Assembly (NCBI RefSeq): GCF_036711975.1
Contig: NC_091968.1
Span: 14,942,001-15,006,000, forward strand
Direction of reading: 5' to 3'
Origin: Onthophagus taurus
Lineage: Eukaryota > Arthropoda > Insecta > Coleoptera > Scarabaeidae
Length of the DNA stretch: 64,000 nt
Shown here: in pieces, positions 53,250 to 63,883 of the stretch
Layout: each line of letters opens with the position of its first letter
Position numbering within the stretch: position 1 is the first letter of the stretch
The notes under the pieces: model-generated
Database searches by the model: none
What the model was told of the DNA's origin: nothing
Seen by the model: only the letters and a program-made list of their open reading frames with translations
Made by a program: the position numbers and the translations under genes

Positions 53250-53738
53250 ATGCCTAAATTAAAAAAAAAAAAAACTTCGTTAGTTCCTACATCTTGTCCT
53301 ACTAAAACAGTTAAAAAGTGTAAAACCAGGCATCCTCTTTCGGGAAGCGATAAGGAAGACGAAAAAGAATTGGCTATCTCTGACAGCAGTTCAAGCTCCT
53401 CTTCAACTAGAGATAACATATTTGATGCAGAATTAAAAGCTGCTAACGTGTCAGTCTACGAAAGGAAGCCAAAAATATCGTGTATGAAATTCAAGATTGG
53501 GGAAATACATCCAATAGTTACTTTAAAGCAATTGTTTAATGCAAAATATCCGACTCTATTGGCGGAGCTGAACGAGAACATTGTCTTTCTTCCGGAAAGG
53601 TATTTATATCAAGTAAGCAATCAGTTTGTTGAGATGGTTAATTCGGGAGAACATCCCCAAATTGGTTTGACGTTAGTCAATCGTAAATTTGTAGGGAAAG
53701 ACATGCTTTTACATGAATTTGAATTCATAAAAGTTTAA
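53250..53738 (+). CDS. Basic/Ser-rich hypothetical protein
   Basis: 162 residues. A Lys-rich start (KLKKKKTSL) suits nuclear import, followed by an acidic Ser run (SDSSSSSSSTR) and a folded-looking C-terminal half (ISCMKFKIGEIHPIVTLKQL, LVNRKFVGKDML). Own TATA box. No family recognised. A DNA-binding or regulatory role is possible. Confidence 0.5.
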   Translation: MPKLKKKKTSLVPTSCPTKTVKKCKTRHPLSGSDKEDEKELAISDSSSSSSSTRDNIFDAELKAANVSVYERKPKISCMKFKIGEIHPIVTLKQLFNAKYPTLLAELNENIVFLPERYLYQVSNQFVEMVNSGEHPQIGLTLVNRKFVGKDMLLHEFEFIKV

Positions 53739-53821
53739 AAAATTTTTTTAAATTAGGTATATTTAGATGCTTAAATTAGAATAGATTAATAGAGTTTACA
53801 CCTAGATATAGTTAGATCATA

Positions 53822-55566
53822 ATGGAAATTGTAACAATTGAAACTGTTAAAACAACTAGAAAGTTATTGAATCTCTGTAGATCTGAGGATGAAATTAAAA
53901 GATTACAAAAATTAAATAGAGGAAATATTCGATTACTAACTAAGCTTTTACGTACTAAAAATGGAGGAATAGGGGTTAAGAGGCATTATCAATCAATCTT
54001 ATGCGATCTACAACAAATACACTTAAAAATTGTAAATAGTTTAAAAGTAGTGAAAGGGGTTAAATATGGGAAAGGATTACATAAGAAACGCAGCGATCGG
54101 ATTAGATGGCAAGACATAACTTCCGCTTTTCAATCTCGTGTTCGAACTGGAGCTATCATCAATTTAGTGCACAAAGAGCCCAAAACATTTTTAGATGATT
54201 GCATATTTCTTATAAAATCGAGAGTGCAAAATGTATTAAAACGTGAAATGTCCGGGATAAAGATGAACTTAGAACTTTCCGCTAATTTCATCATTCCTAC
54301 AAGCGGAGAAGAAGATGTTAAATATTTTAATACATCCAACGCTGTAGTATTGCAGTCTTCTTCCATTACTACTATATTGAAGGGTTTTAATGAGGATATA
54401 TGTAATCAGGCAAGTACTTTTTACATTTCTAAACATTCATCTATTTATTTTTTATTTATTTCTTTTTTGTAATTATTTAGATGGGGGAGTTCGCTGAACG
54501 CAATTCCGGATGGTCATTCGTTTCAATTAACTATTTATTGGTATGTATCAATAAATATTCTCCGTTACTAGCAGGAACCTATATTCCACTACCTCCGAAA
54601 TTATCAACACGGAAAAAAGGCGTCATTCTCAATATACGTAATAATGATAATCTATGCTTCATATATTGTATACTGGCGGGTTTGTATAAAATGTATTCAT
54701 GCGAAATGAATTCTTATTCGATTTTTAATATCGAAAAAATGTTTAATCTAAACGGAATTGAATTTCCGATTACATTAACAGATATTTCTAAGTTCGAAAA
54801 ACTAAATCCAACAATTTCTGTTAACGTTTTTGGATTCAATGATGAACTAGATTTAATAGGCCCCTATTTTCATACAAAACAGGTAAAAGAAAATCATTTT
54901 AATTTATTAATTCTAGAAAGTAACAGCTTACATCATTATTGTTTAATACATGATTTATCTGCTCTATTATATAAAAAAATTACTAAAGATAAGACTAAAC
55001 TATATATATGTGATCGTTGTCTTAATCATTTTAATAAACAAATTCTATTGGAAAAACATTCCTTAAATTGTATGAATCATAAAGCTGTCAAGATTACTCT
55101 CCCTGAGAAACGTATTTTACAATTTCAAAATTTTAAGGCACTAATCAGAAAGCCATTCGTAATACACGCAGATTTTGAATCATTACTCAAAAAAATTGAT
55201 GGTTGTCCTAATACAGATACAAAATCATATACGTTGCATTATCAATTACATGAAGCTTGCAGTGTAGCATTTAATATCGTTTGTTCATATAATAATAGCT
55301 ACAATAGCTTTAAATTGTATCGAGGAAAAAATCCTCAAACATGGTTTATAGATCAATTAGAGCAACTTAGCCGAGAACTTCATTTAATTTTAAAAGCTAG
55401 TACTACAAATATCATAAAGAAACTGACTCCAACTGAAATATCTATATATCATTCCACATATAACTGTCCTGTATGCCATTGCGAATTTTCCGTTGCAAAT
55501 CCTAAAGTTCGACATCATGATCATTTCACAGGAAATTTCATTTCTCCTCTTTGTATGAACTCGTAA
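53822..55566 (+). pseudogene. DNA polymerase B, N-terminal and exonuclease half only
   Basis: Exon 1 is 53822-54409 and exon 2 is 54481-55566, with a 71-bp intron AG|GCAAGT ... TTATTTAG (GC-AG type, phase 0). Exon 1 has the domain with FQSRVRTGAIINLVHKEP found before polymerase B in arthropod Mavericks. Exon 2 has WSFVSINYLLVCINKYSPLL, the exonuclease block FVIHADFESLL and a Cys/His block ending at VRHHDHFTGNF. The frame then stops 35 bp before the right TIR. Fingers, palm and thumb are absent, so it cannot polymerise DNA. Confidence 0.8.
54410..54480 (+). other. GC-AG intron in the polymerase gene
   Basis: Starts GCAAGT after CAG and ends ATTTAG. Splicing keeps the frame between two blocks that belong together in Maverick polymerases. 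Confidence 0.6.
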
Positions 55567-55602
55567 TTTGTTTTTCATTTTATCAATATATTATATTAAT
55601 TA

Positions 55603-56110
55603 AAACTAATTCTTTCTTTCTTTATTTAATGAATATCCTGCAAACAAAAATCCTTCTCCTTGTTCAAGCATGCGCATATTACTCTCCAATGAATTTTGGG
55701 TTCTCACTTACTCGTTTAATGACGTCGCATCCGAACAAACGATCGGAAAGTCTTTGTACATTATTATTATCATTGGCGTAACCGCAACAGTTCCTTATTA
55801 TGCAATAACACAATCTTTGCGGTCAACGACGTCAGTTGTTTATATTTATACAAACAAAAAATTTAGTATAGCAACCAACCGCCCCGCACCCGCCCAACCC
55901 GTTCCGCGCGGCACCAGCCCATCCGGCACCGCGAACCCGCGCGCCAGCGACGTCGGTACGGCGGCGACGGCGGCGACGGCGTGCGTGTAGTTCAGCTACA
56001 CGCCGCTAGAGGGCAACCTTGTCGGCTGGAAGCCGGGGAGGTGGAGGGGGAAGGGTGTCCTTGACTACGGCTACCTCTGACGTCAGAGATAGCCTTGTTT
56101 TATACCTACT
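55603..56110. repeat. Element 2 right terminal inverted repeat
   Basis: 508 bp, reverse complement of 41356-41853 with small differences. Ends ...GCCTTGTTTTATACCTACT. Confidence 0.9.
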
Positions 56111-56116
56111 GCCGCG
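56111..56116 (+). repeat. Element 2 target-site duplication, right
   Basis: GCCGCG, identical to 41350-41355. Confidence 0.9.
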
Positions 56117-56584
56117 TATTACGGGGAAACAACATCATAGAAGCAATCATCCAGCAGAAAGCCCTTCAGAATACTGGAAGAGGTCTTTAGTAATACCATA
56201 CTTTCATTCAATTATCACCTCCCTGATAATTGAAACTTTGGCAATGAAATCGAACTTTGGCAGCGATTGTGGCACGATAGGCTTAATCTAACAAATCTTA
56301 CAGTTGTTGATGTCCTAAAAGAAACAAATTCCTTATTTCCCGAAACGGAAAAAGCATTGAAAATTTTGATCGCTTTACCATGCACAACCTGTACAGTAGA
56401 GCGATCCTTTAGCAGCCTCAGAAGACTAAAAACATGGCTAAGAAGCACCATGGCAGAAAATCGCCTTAATGGTCTGGCCATGATGAGTGTACACAGAGCT
56501 ATAATAAATAAAAACCTAAATAATTTTAATGATAAAGTGGTTGAAAGTTTTGTAAAATATCCCCGCAGGTTATGTTTTAATTAA
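56117..56584 (+). pseudogene. hAT transposase C-terminal part, right of element 2
   Basis: Continues the hAT frame with ITGKQHHRSN and SPSEYWKRSL. After a deletion and frame change it ends with the dimerisation domain: CTTCTVERSFSSLRRLKTWL, RSTMAENRLNGLAMMSVHR and a stop at 56582-56584. This C-terminal pattern is diagnostic of hAT transposases. Confidence 0.8.
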
Positions 56585-56890
56585 ATATTATTTTTGTTAA
56601 AATAAATAATTATTACTGTGTTTAAAAGTTTGATTTAGTTATTGTGCTGTCGAGGGCTTGTGAAGTTTTATACATTGATATCAGAACCGTTCTTATTACA
56701 ATTGTCATCGAGGCAAAGACTTCCAAAGTGTAACGCTTCATGCTTTCGACTTTTTTATCCTCCATAATATTTTCTTATTCTAATCACAATTTAATTAAAA
56801 AAAATGCTTAAAGTAAAGTAAATAACTTAAAGATAACATGAGAAAACAAAAACTTAAAATTAAATTTAATTTACGAGGAAGTTAATAAAC
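56585..56890. other. Unassigned spacer
   Basis: AT-rich, nothing recognised; between the hAT remnant and the MITE. Confidence 0.4.
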
Positions 56891-57291
56891 TATACTCTGT
56901 TTTTAAACCAGGAGGAGTAAACGCGAAAGTCAGATTTACACTAGGAAAAATCATCAGAAAATATCATTAGATATTTTGGCGGTAAATTTAAATTAATAAT
57001 TATTATTATATATTTATTTACTAATTATTGTATTTATTTTCGTTTGTTATCGTCAACACTAAACATACAAATTAACATTGAAGTTATGAGTGTATTTATT
57101 TCAAAATATAATAAAGAAGGGTTTAAGAACACAAAATTTACAATAATGACCCGAAACTGTCGAATTGTCAATAACCTAACCTTCAAATTCAAAATTGCCT
57201 GTGTGTGACCTTCCTCGCATTCAACCAATCACGTGCAAGGTCAATCTGGTGACAAATTTAAAATACTCCCCTGGTTTAAAAACAGAGTATA
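56891..57291. mobile_element. MITE with 28-bp terminal inverted repeats
   Basis: The left end TATACTCTGTTTTTAAACCA and the right end TGGTTTAAAAACAGAGTATA are reverse complements (left 56891-56919, right 57264-57291, one small gap). TA at both ends fits the TA target of Tc1/mariner-type elements. 401 bp, no transposase. Confidence 0.75.
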
Positions 57292-57404
57292 ATCGTTTAG
57301 GGGACTTAATTTGTCTTCATACTGTTTAATCTTTTTTTTTCGTATCTACCTCATCACAACTTAAATTATCATCATTAGTATTATCATCAACATCACTATA
57401 ATTA

Positions 57405-58646
57405 TCATACACAAACTCGTTCAAAAGGCTTGGTTTTATCAGTTTTATCTATTTTGATGTAAGTTTTGTTACGTACTATTTCTCTACCATCTCCTTTTTT
57501 AATTTTGTAAGTTCTAGGGTTAATCTGTTTTGCAATAACACCTGAATGCCAAATGTCATTCGGCTTTTGTTGATATTTGATTAACATGCCAGCTTTCAAA
57601 GAATTTCTATTCTTGGTCGCAGATAAATCATAATATTTTTTATTATTGTTTTGTCGAGTTACGATTCTGTTATGTATAAGTGCTTTGTTAATTAATTTTG
57701 GTTGTAATAATTTTTCTTGTATTGGTAAACTATCTCTTAGGTAACGTGACATAAGTAATTGAGATGGTGTGTATATATCATAAACTGGAGTGTTTCTATA
57801 GGCTAATAGAGCTAAATTTTTGTCGTTATCGCTATCAATTGTCTTTTTTATCATCTTTTTTACTGTTTGGATAGTTCTCTCAGCGAAACCGTTACTTTGT
57901 TGATGATGTGGAGAAGCTATTTGATGAGAAAAGTTCCACTCTTTTGAAAACTCTTTAAAATTTTCGCTTGTAAATTGTCTACCAGAGTCAGAAACAACAT
58001 ATGATGGAATACCATGTCGGGCAAAAATTGACTTTGTTTTTTCAATTATGTTTTCAGCTGTTAAATCATTGTTTAAATCAACTATTTCTGGGTACTTTGA
58101 GAAGTAATCTACTAACATCAAATAACATTTACTGTGCAATTCATAAATATCAATTCCAACTTTATACCACGGTTTTCTTTCTATAAATTGATTTATCATT
58201 AGTTCTTTTATATCGGATGTAGAATATTTTAAGCAAATATCGCATTTATTACAAAAGTTAATAATATCTTTGGTTATACCAGGCCAGAAAATAAAATTTC
58301 TTGCTTTTTGTAAACTTTTCGTTATACCCAAATGACCTGTATGAATTAGCGATAACATTTTACTTCTCCAAGATATTGGTATAATTAATCTGTCAGTTAA
58401 ATATAGTAAGTCATTTATTACTGTTATGTTAGCTCTTAAATTGTAGTATATTTTCAAATTATTAGGAATATTTTTAATTTTGCTTGGCCATCCTTTGTTT
58501 GTGTAAATTTTTACTTGTTTTAATTCACTGTCATTTTCAGTTTCGGTTATTAATGATTTTAATTTATTTGAACTAATGTTAATTTTACTAGTTACAACAC
58601 ATACTTGACCATTTAAATCTACATCATTGTGAAATAAGTTTTTCAA
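57405..58646 (-). pseudogene. Gypsy integrase region
   Basis: 413 residues. It has the zinc-binding HTGHLGITKSLQKAR...CNKCDICLK block and a DDE core with VGIDIYELHSK, YVVSDSGRQFTSENFKEF and HQQSNGFAERTIQTVKK. A C-terminal LKAGMLIKYQQKPNDIWHSG / TYKIKKGDGREIVRN part follows. The best preserved part of the element. It would insert the cDNA. Confidence 0.85.
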
Positions 58647-58679
58647 GGGAGCTCTGGATAACCTATCCTCAATAATTAA

Positions 58680-59160
58680 TTGTTTCCCGGTTTATACACA
58701 ATATTAATATCGTAACCTTGCAAAGATAGTAGCAATCGTTGCAAACGAGGAGGGCATGAATTTAATGGTTTTTTAAAAATGGTTTCAATGGCTTATGATC
58801 ACTTTCAACTATAAAATTTCTTCCAAACACATATTGATGAAATTTCTTAACGCCAAAATATACAGCCAACAATTCTTTTTCAATCTGTGCATAACTTCTC
58901 TGAGCGTCTGACATTGATTTAGAAGCATATGCGCATGGTTTATTATCTTGCATTAATACAGCACCCAAACCAAAGCTAGAAGCATCTACAGATAATGCTA
59001 TCGGTTTATTTGGGTCAAAATACTGTAATATTTTTTGACTGACTATTGTTTTCTTTAATTTCTCAAATGAGTTTTCTTGTGCTTTTTCCCAAACAAAAGC
59101 ATTATCTTTTTTGATGATGTCCCTTAATGGCTGTGTATGATGTGATAAATTCTTTATAAA
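58680..59160 (-). pseudogene. Gypsy RNase H region
   Basis: Minus frame 58968-58762 has GAVLMQDNKPCAYASKSM, AQIEKELLAVYFGVKKFHQY and VESDHKPL, the gypsy RNase H core. The part upstream (to 59160) encodes the RT connection (KKIEFIWE-type sequence) in another frame. Confidence 0.75.
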
Positions 59161-60610
59161 TCACCCTACGTAAGTAACTAAACCTAAAAATCGTTGAACT
59201 TCCTTTATTGTTCTTGAACGTGGCATATTTAAGATAGCATTAATTTTATTATCATCTAGCAAAATCCCTTTATCTGTAAATCTATAACCTATATATTTTA
59301 CTTCATTTACACCAAATTTGCATTTATTTAAATTAATTTTAATATTTTCCTCCTCGGCCTTTTTAAATACTTCTATACGTCTTTTATCATGTTCCTCTTT
59401 AGTGCTACCATACACCAATACGTCATCCACATAAATTTCGACACCACTTATATCAAACACATTTCTAAACTTTTCTTGAAAAATTTCGCTAGCAGTTTTT
59501 ATACCAAATGGTAATCTTACAAATTTATATCGTCCATAAGGAGTTCCAAACGTACATAAATCTGAGCTTTCTTTGTCTAGAGGGATATTTCAAAACCCAT
59601 TAGTAGCGTCCAGTACAGAAAAATATTTCGCACCGTTCAATTTTGAGATAATGTCATCAATAGTTGGTATTTTATATTTTTGATTTTTTATCGGTGTATT
59701 GAGAAATACGAATCGAACCATCTAATTTTTTAACCAACACAAATGAGTTACACCATTCGGTACTATAATTTACTTTTTTAATAATATCTAAATCTTCCAA
59801 ACTTTTCAAGTAATTTCTAAATTGATTTTGTAATGAATAAGGAACATTTCTAATCGGTTTAACTACAGGACTAATACTATTATCTATTTCAATATGGTAA
59901 GGTTTGCCTATTCGACCAATACCCGTAAAAATATTTTTGTATTTATTAATTAATTCTTTATAACCCATATCTATTGAATCTATTTTCTTAATTACTTTTT
60001 GTTGATTAAAGTTAATAATTTTTAGCAGAAGACTACTATTCAGTTCTAAAATTGAGTCATTATCCCCTTTTTCAACAAAAAATGTACAAATATTCATATT
60101 ATTTAAATATTGAATCTTTAAATTACACTTTCCAACTATTGGAATTACTTGATCCGTGAATGTAGATAAGATTTCATTTGATTTTTGAATTTTTTTACAA
60201 TTAAAAATTATCATTTTTATCTTTTTCAAAGATATTACATTTGCATTCGCGCCTGTATCAATTTTAAATTTTATTTTATGTGAATCTTCAACTTGTAAAT
60301 TTTTATAACATAATTCATTTTGTGAATTATATTCGATTGAGTCAATAGGTAATTGATTTACATCTTCACTTAAATTTTCCATTAAATTAGAATCTAAGTG
60401 ATTAATCTTTCTTTGCGTTTTTGATGAATTAAGTTTTTTCTTACATAAATTTGCAAAATGGTTCAATTTATTACAATAAGAACATCTCTTACCAAAAGCG
60501 ATACATTTATTTATAACCGACCACATCTGGTGCAGTTTTTTATTGTTTTCTCCAAACCAGGTTTGTGATTTATAAATGACAGAAATTCGAAAATGTTCAA
60601 CAATGGTCAA
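59161..60610 (-). pseudogene. Gypsy protease and reverse transcriptase
   Basis: From 60610: a zinc knuckle (CSYCNKLNHFANLC), the aspartic protease site FKIDTGANANVIS and the RT start (PIRNVPYSLQNQFRNYL, FVLVKKLDGSIRI). From 59460: VEIYVDDVLVYGSTKEEHDK with the catalytic YVDD, and LGLVTYVG. A frameshift near 59690 and a TGA near 59588 split the RT. Confidence 0.8.
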
Positions 60611-60639
60611 GCTTGTTGAATATTTTCGAATTTCTGTCT

Positions 60640-61203
60640 TCTAATTACATCATTTGTTTAATGTTGTATTCATGTCTTCGAGCTGATGACGAGCAGTCTC
60701 TGTCATAATACAGCACTCAATTGCCCTTTCTAACGAGTCTGAATCCCGTTGAAGTAATCTCTCTCGCACCGCCCCATCATTGATTCCGGTAATCAGCATG
60801 GTTTTTACCAAGTCATTTGTTAGTCCATCAAATTCACAATGGAAAGCTTGATTTTTTAGAGTAGTAATAAATTGTTCAGTTGTTTCCGTACCTTGTCTTA
60901 ATATAAAAAACTTGTAAAACTTGTATACGTTAAATTCTTCTTCGGCACAAAATGATTTTCTAATATCTGTTTTAAAGGTGCAATTTTATTTTTTTCTTCG
61001 TCCGTGAATTTAAATGAATTGTATATTTTAAGAACTGCATCCCCTATCATGTACAATAATTGCGCACATTGGACATCTTCGCCTTTTCCATTTAATTGAG
61101 TTGCAACCGCATAAATTTCAAATTTTTGCTTCCATATTTTCCAATTTTCAGCTAGATTACCAGGTATACACATCGGTTGAATAAATTTATCATTTAGATC
61201 CAT
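60640..61203 (-). pseudogene. Gypsy gag
   Basis: Start MDLNDKFIQP at 61203; capsid-like region with WKIWKQKFEIYA and LYMIGDAVLKIY. After a frame change near 60900 it continues with TTEQFITTLKNQAFHCEF and LLQRDSDSLERAIECC. This is the gag pattern of the K02A2.6/Mag-like gypsy group. Confidence 0.7.
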
Positions 61204-61270
61204 TTTTTTTTTTAATTTAAGGTTTGGTTCTCTTTAATTTTTTAAAAAATTTTACGTCTTCGCATGTGAT

Positions 61271-61283
61271 TTTCGCAGCGCCA
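61271..61283 (-). other. Gypsy primer-binding site
   Basis: The minus strand reads TGGCGCTGCGAAA directly after the LTR end (...TTGACA). TGG fits a tRNA 3' CCA; the tRNA is not identified with certainty. Confidence 0.5.
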
Positions 61284-61426
61284 TGTCAAGTTAAACGATT
61301 CATTTTCTGATAAGAGCTGAACTTTATTTCAAAACGCCACCTATATTTATATAAAAACATAGGCAACCAAATGTACATCTAAATATTAACTTATTAATAT
61401 GACACAAATATTATATATCTATAACA
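61284..61426 (-). repeat. Gypsy 5' long terminal repeat
   Basis: 143 bp on the minus strand from TGTTATAG to TTGACA, with TATATAAATATAG as TATA region and AATAAA downstream. Borders TG...CA and the adjoining primer site support it. No partner copy was found, so the length is inferred. Confidence 0.5.
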
Positions 61427-62687
61427 AATATAATAGGATTTGCATCCTATAATGCATCTCTAATGATGGGTAATTTAAATGGTGTTAAAGCCAAGATTCA
61501 AGAAAGAAATCCTTACAGTGGGGTGAACAAGAGTCAAAATTAGAGTATTGATAGCAATACATAACAGCTTGAGAAATAATATAAAGGACTGGCATGAGGT
61601 AAAAGGACGTTTGCATCTAGACGAATTCGTAGGCAGAAAAATTAAAACGAGCAATCTTTGTGAGAACTTCTTTCTTGCTTTATTTAATTTCCTTGGAACC
61701 GGTTTCGACCTTTACTGAATTTATTAAAAATGTACAGAATTTCGGGTAAAATGTAAAACAAAATCAAATAATAATGATTGCTGACATCTTATTAACATTT
61801 TATTATTAAAAAAATTAATAGTATTTAAAGTGTAACACTAACAAACTAAATTTTTATGGTAAGATTTAATTTGATTTATTTTTTAAATTCTTTAAAACTA
61901 CACTCAGTTCCAAAAAAAGTGACGCACTTGATTTTTGACCTAATTTTAATAACTTATATTTTTTAAACCAGTGAGCCGATTTTTATTATTTTTTTATTTC
62001 TTGGTAGCCAGTTCCTTTGTCTTTCAAAAAAAAATTAAAAAGGCGGACATTTTTTCAATGACTCCTGGATGGTAGTGGAACAACTGGAACAATGTTTCTT
62101 TCCTAATTTTTGACTCACCCTGTGTATTAATCAAGTAATGGTATAGAAAGTGCTTACACCCTATATGAAAGACGTTTCTTTTATGAGCATTTTGTTTTTT
62201 TATTCATTAATTTATCTCTAAAATTGTCCGAATTGAAGCTTTTTTGTTGAAACCTTGCATCGGTAAATCTGCAGAAGCTTTAGAAGCACAAAGATGTAAA
62301 GAATGCGCTCAACAACTATATATGTAGATGTAGTCATTATATCACAAGTATTATATCACTTCCTTCTCTTCATTTCATCTTTGATGGCGTTTTAAGGACA
62401 ACGTGCATTTCTCGGGGTTGACGACTAGAACGTGGAATAACCTCTCAGAGTTTCAGTTTAGCCAAGATATCCTCCGAGATCCGAAAATGATCCATTTTCT
62501 TATTATGTTACAATAATTGTTTAAATCAACTATTAAATAGTACCTAATATATTTATTAAAAGAACTATTTTCACAAAAATAATTAGATAAATTTTACATC
62601 AACTAATTTCTATTTTTAGTAGGAACTCTATCTTCTTACACCAAAAAACATAAATTGTTGATTAAATTATCGTGTGTTTCACTATCC
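61427..62687. other. Unassigned AT-rich intergenic region
   Basis: No gene recognised. It contains GGAACCGGTTTCGACC at about 61695, the Penelope-type terminal motif in minus orientation, and A/T-rich sequence of transposon character around 61900-62120. Confidence 0.4.
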
Positions 62688-63314
62688 TTATTTAGTAACC
62701 TTTAACAGCCAATTACAAAAAACATAAACCCTCTTGTACTCCTTAAAAACAACACACAATTAACTACCTTAAATTTGTAGAATAGTGTAATTTACATACT
62801 TTTGCTGCTGCTGCATGGGACATTTCACCGAATAATGGTATATCCGTAGTAAACATCCTTTGGCTCATACATAATAACAGTAAAAAGTATTTTCGTGTTG
62901 AGATATCCGCATCATACCAATTCAGATCATAAACAGCTTCAGCCACACTACTTGCCTATTTCAAATAATATTTTAATATCGTTTTATTCCACAAATACTT
63001 ACAAGTACCGTTGAAGTAATTCTTTGTCCCATTGAATGGGTTAGAAGTAATGTTAAGAAGCTGACCATGGTCATGTAAAAGCTTATTAAATCCTTTTTCT
63101 AAAAATATTACTTCAATTAATTGAATTACTAACACTCAATAATCACTCGTACCAAAGCAAATCCGGTGGCAGAGGCAGTCAAAGAAAGTAAAATGAAAAT
63201 CTTTGTAGGTACAATAAAGCTACTAAAGAATTCTTTTACCATTTGAAAAATTCTGTAACCATAAAATAATACACAGTGTCGGTCAAAAGTGGGCAGCACA
63301 TATGCGATATCCAT
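62688..63314 (-). pseudogene. Odorant receptor copy E (7tm_6), 3' part
   Basis: Minus strand. End of exon 2 (63314 to about 63125: VPTKIFILLSLTASATGFAL), exon 3 (about 63105-63017, ends MGQRITST before GTACTTGT), exon 4 62955-62800 (LNWYDADISTRKYF, CMSQRMFTTDIPLFGEMSHA) and exon 5 62741-62688 (EYKRVYVFCNWLLKVTK). Exons 2-5 are open and spliced as in copies A-D but diverged, without the 175-bp satellite next to it. The N-terminal half is absent in this window, so its status is open. Confidence 0.7.
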
Positions 63315-63643
63315 AGCGATCGTTCAATCTAAGTTGATTCGTCGAATTCTTTATACAGAAATAGGTTGGCTTTGACACAGATTTTTTTTTGTGATCTCGA
63401 TTTAATGGTAATGATTAGGGCACGGAACTTTTGTAACGGAACGATACGATTTACCCCCTCCACTTGTTCTCCTAGAAAATAAGGTGGTGGGGTCAAGTCA
63501 ACTCACCTCATCGGTTGTTGTTGACGACCGACAATCGGTTTATTACACGTCAGTGTCAACTGTCAGTACGATTTGAAAATATTAAAAAAAAATATATTTT
63601 ATAACTTTAATTCAAACAAACAGGATCCGATTTGTAATATCAA

Positions 63644-63883
63644 TCACAAATCGGATACGGATATAAAAATATTGCTGTTAACGTATATTGAAACAATCAT
63701 GCCTAAATTTTCATCTGTAAATGACGTTCTAGTTGACGTTAAAATGTGTTTGTACCTAGAAAATGATCTTTTAACATCACAACTTGTAAGTGGAGCATAA
63801 ATAAAATACTGAGCTATTGAACCATATTTTTCCTTAAGAGTTAAAGGTATATTGTTTTCGGCAATTTGTTGAACAATTTTCAA
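63644..63883 (-). pseudogene. hAT transposase C-terminal scrap
   Basis: The minus strand reads APLTSCDVKRSFSRYKHIL and SFTDENLGMIVSIYVN, the C-terminal dimerisation pattern (C..VERSFS.YK) of another hAT group. Only this part is present. Confidence 0.55.

Larger units (their letters stand above)
41356..56110. mobile_element. Endogenous adintovirus/Maverick element 2, complete ends
   Basis: 14,755 bp from AGTAGG to CCTACT, with inverted repeats of about 500 bp and a 6-bp duplication, the classic signature of Maverick/Polinton integration. Gene layout: EDEW gene, Cys/His gene, membrane protein, then leftward integrase, fibre-like, virion-type protein and ATPase; then rightward PLA2, protease, penton, small, capsid, secreted coiled-coil and DIQGF genes; a leftward four-exon gene; and a rightward polymerase cut short at the right TIR. 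Lineage differs from element 1. Confidence 0.9.
57294..61426 (-). mobile_element. Ty3/gypsy retrotransposon, one LTR recognisable
   Basis: Minus-strand gag, protease, RT, RNase H and integrase in that order. The 5' LTR (61284-61426) and primer-binding site are present, but no matching 3' LTR is found left of 57404. Many frames are broken. The integrase has no added chromodomain. Confidence 0.85.

Noticed and set aside
57405..61426. Infectious retrovirus with envelope gene
   Set aside because: No frame after integrase codes for an envelope-like protein; gag-pol only, many breaks.
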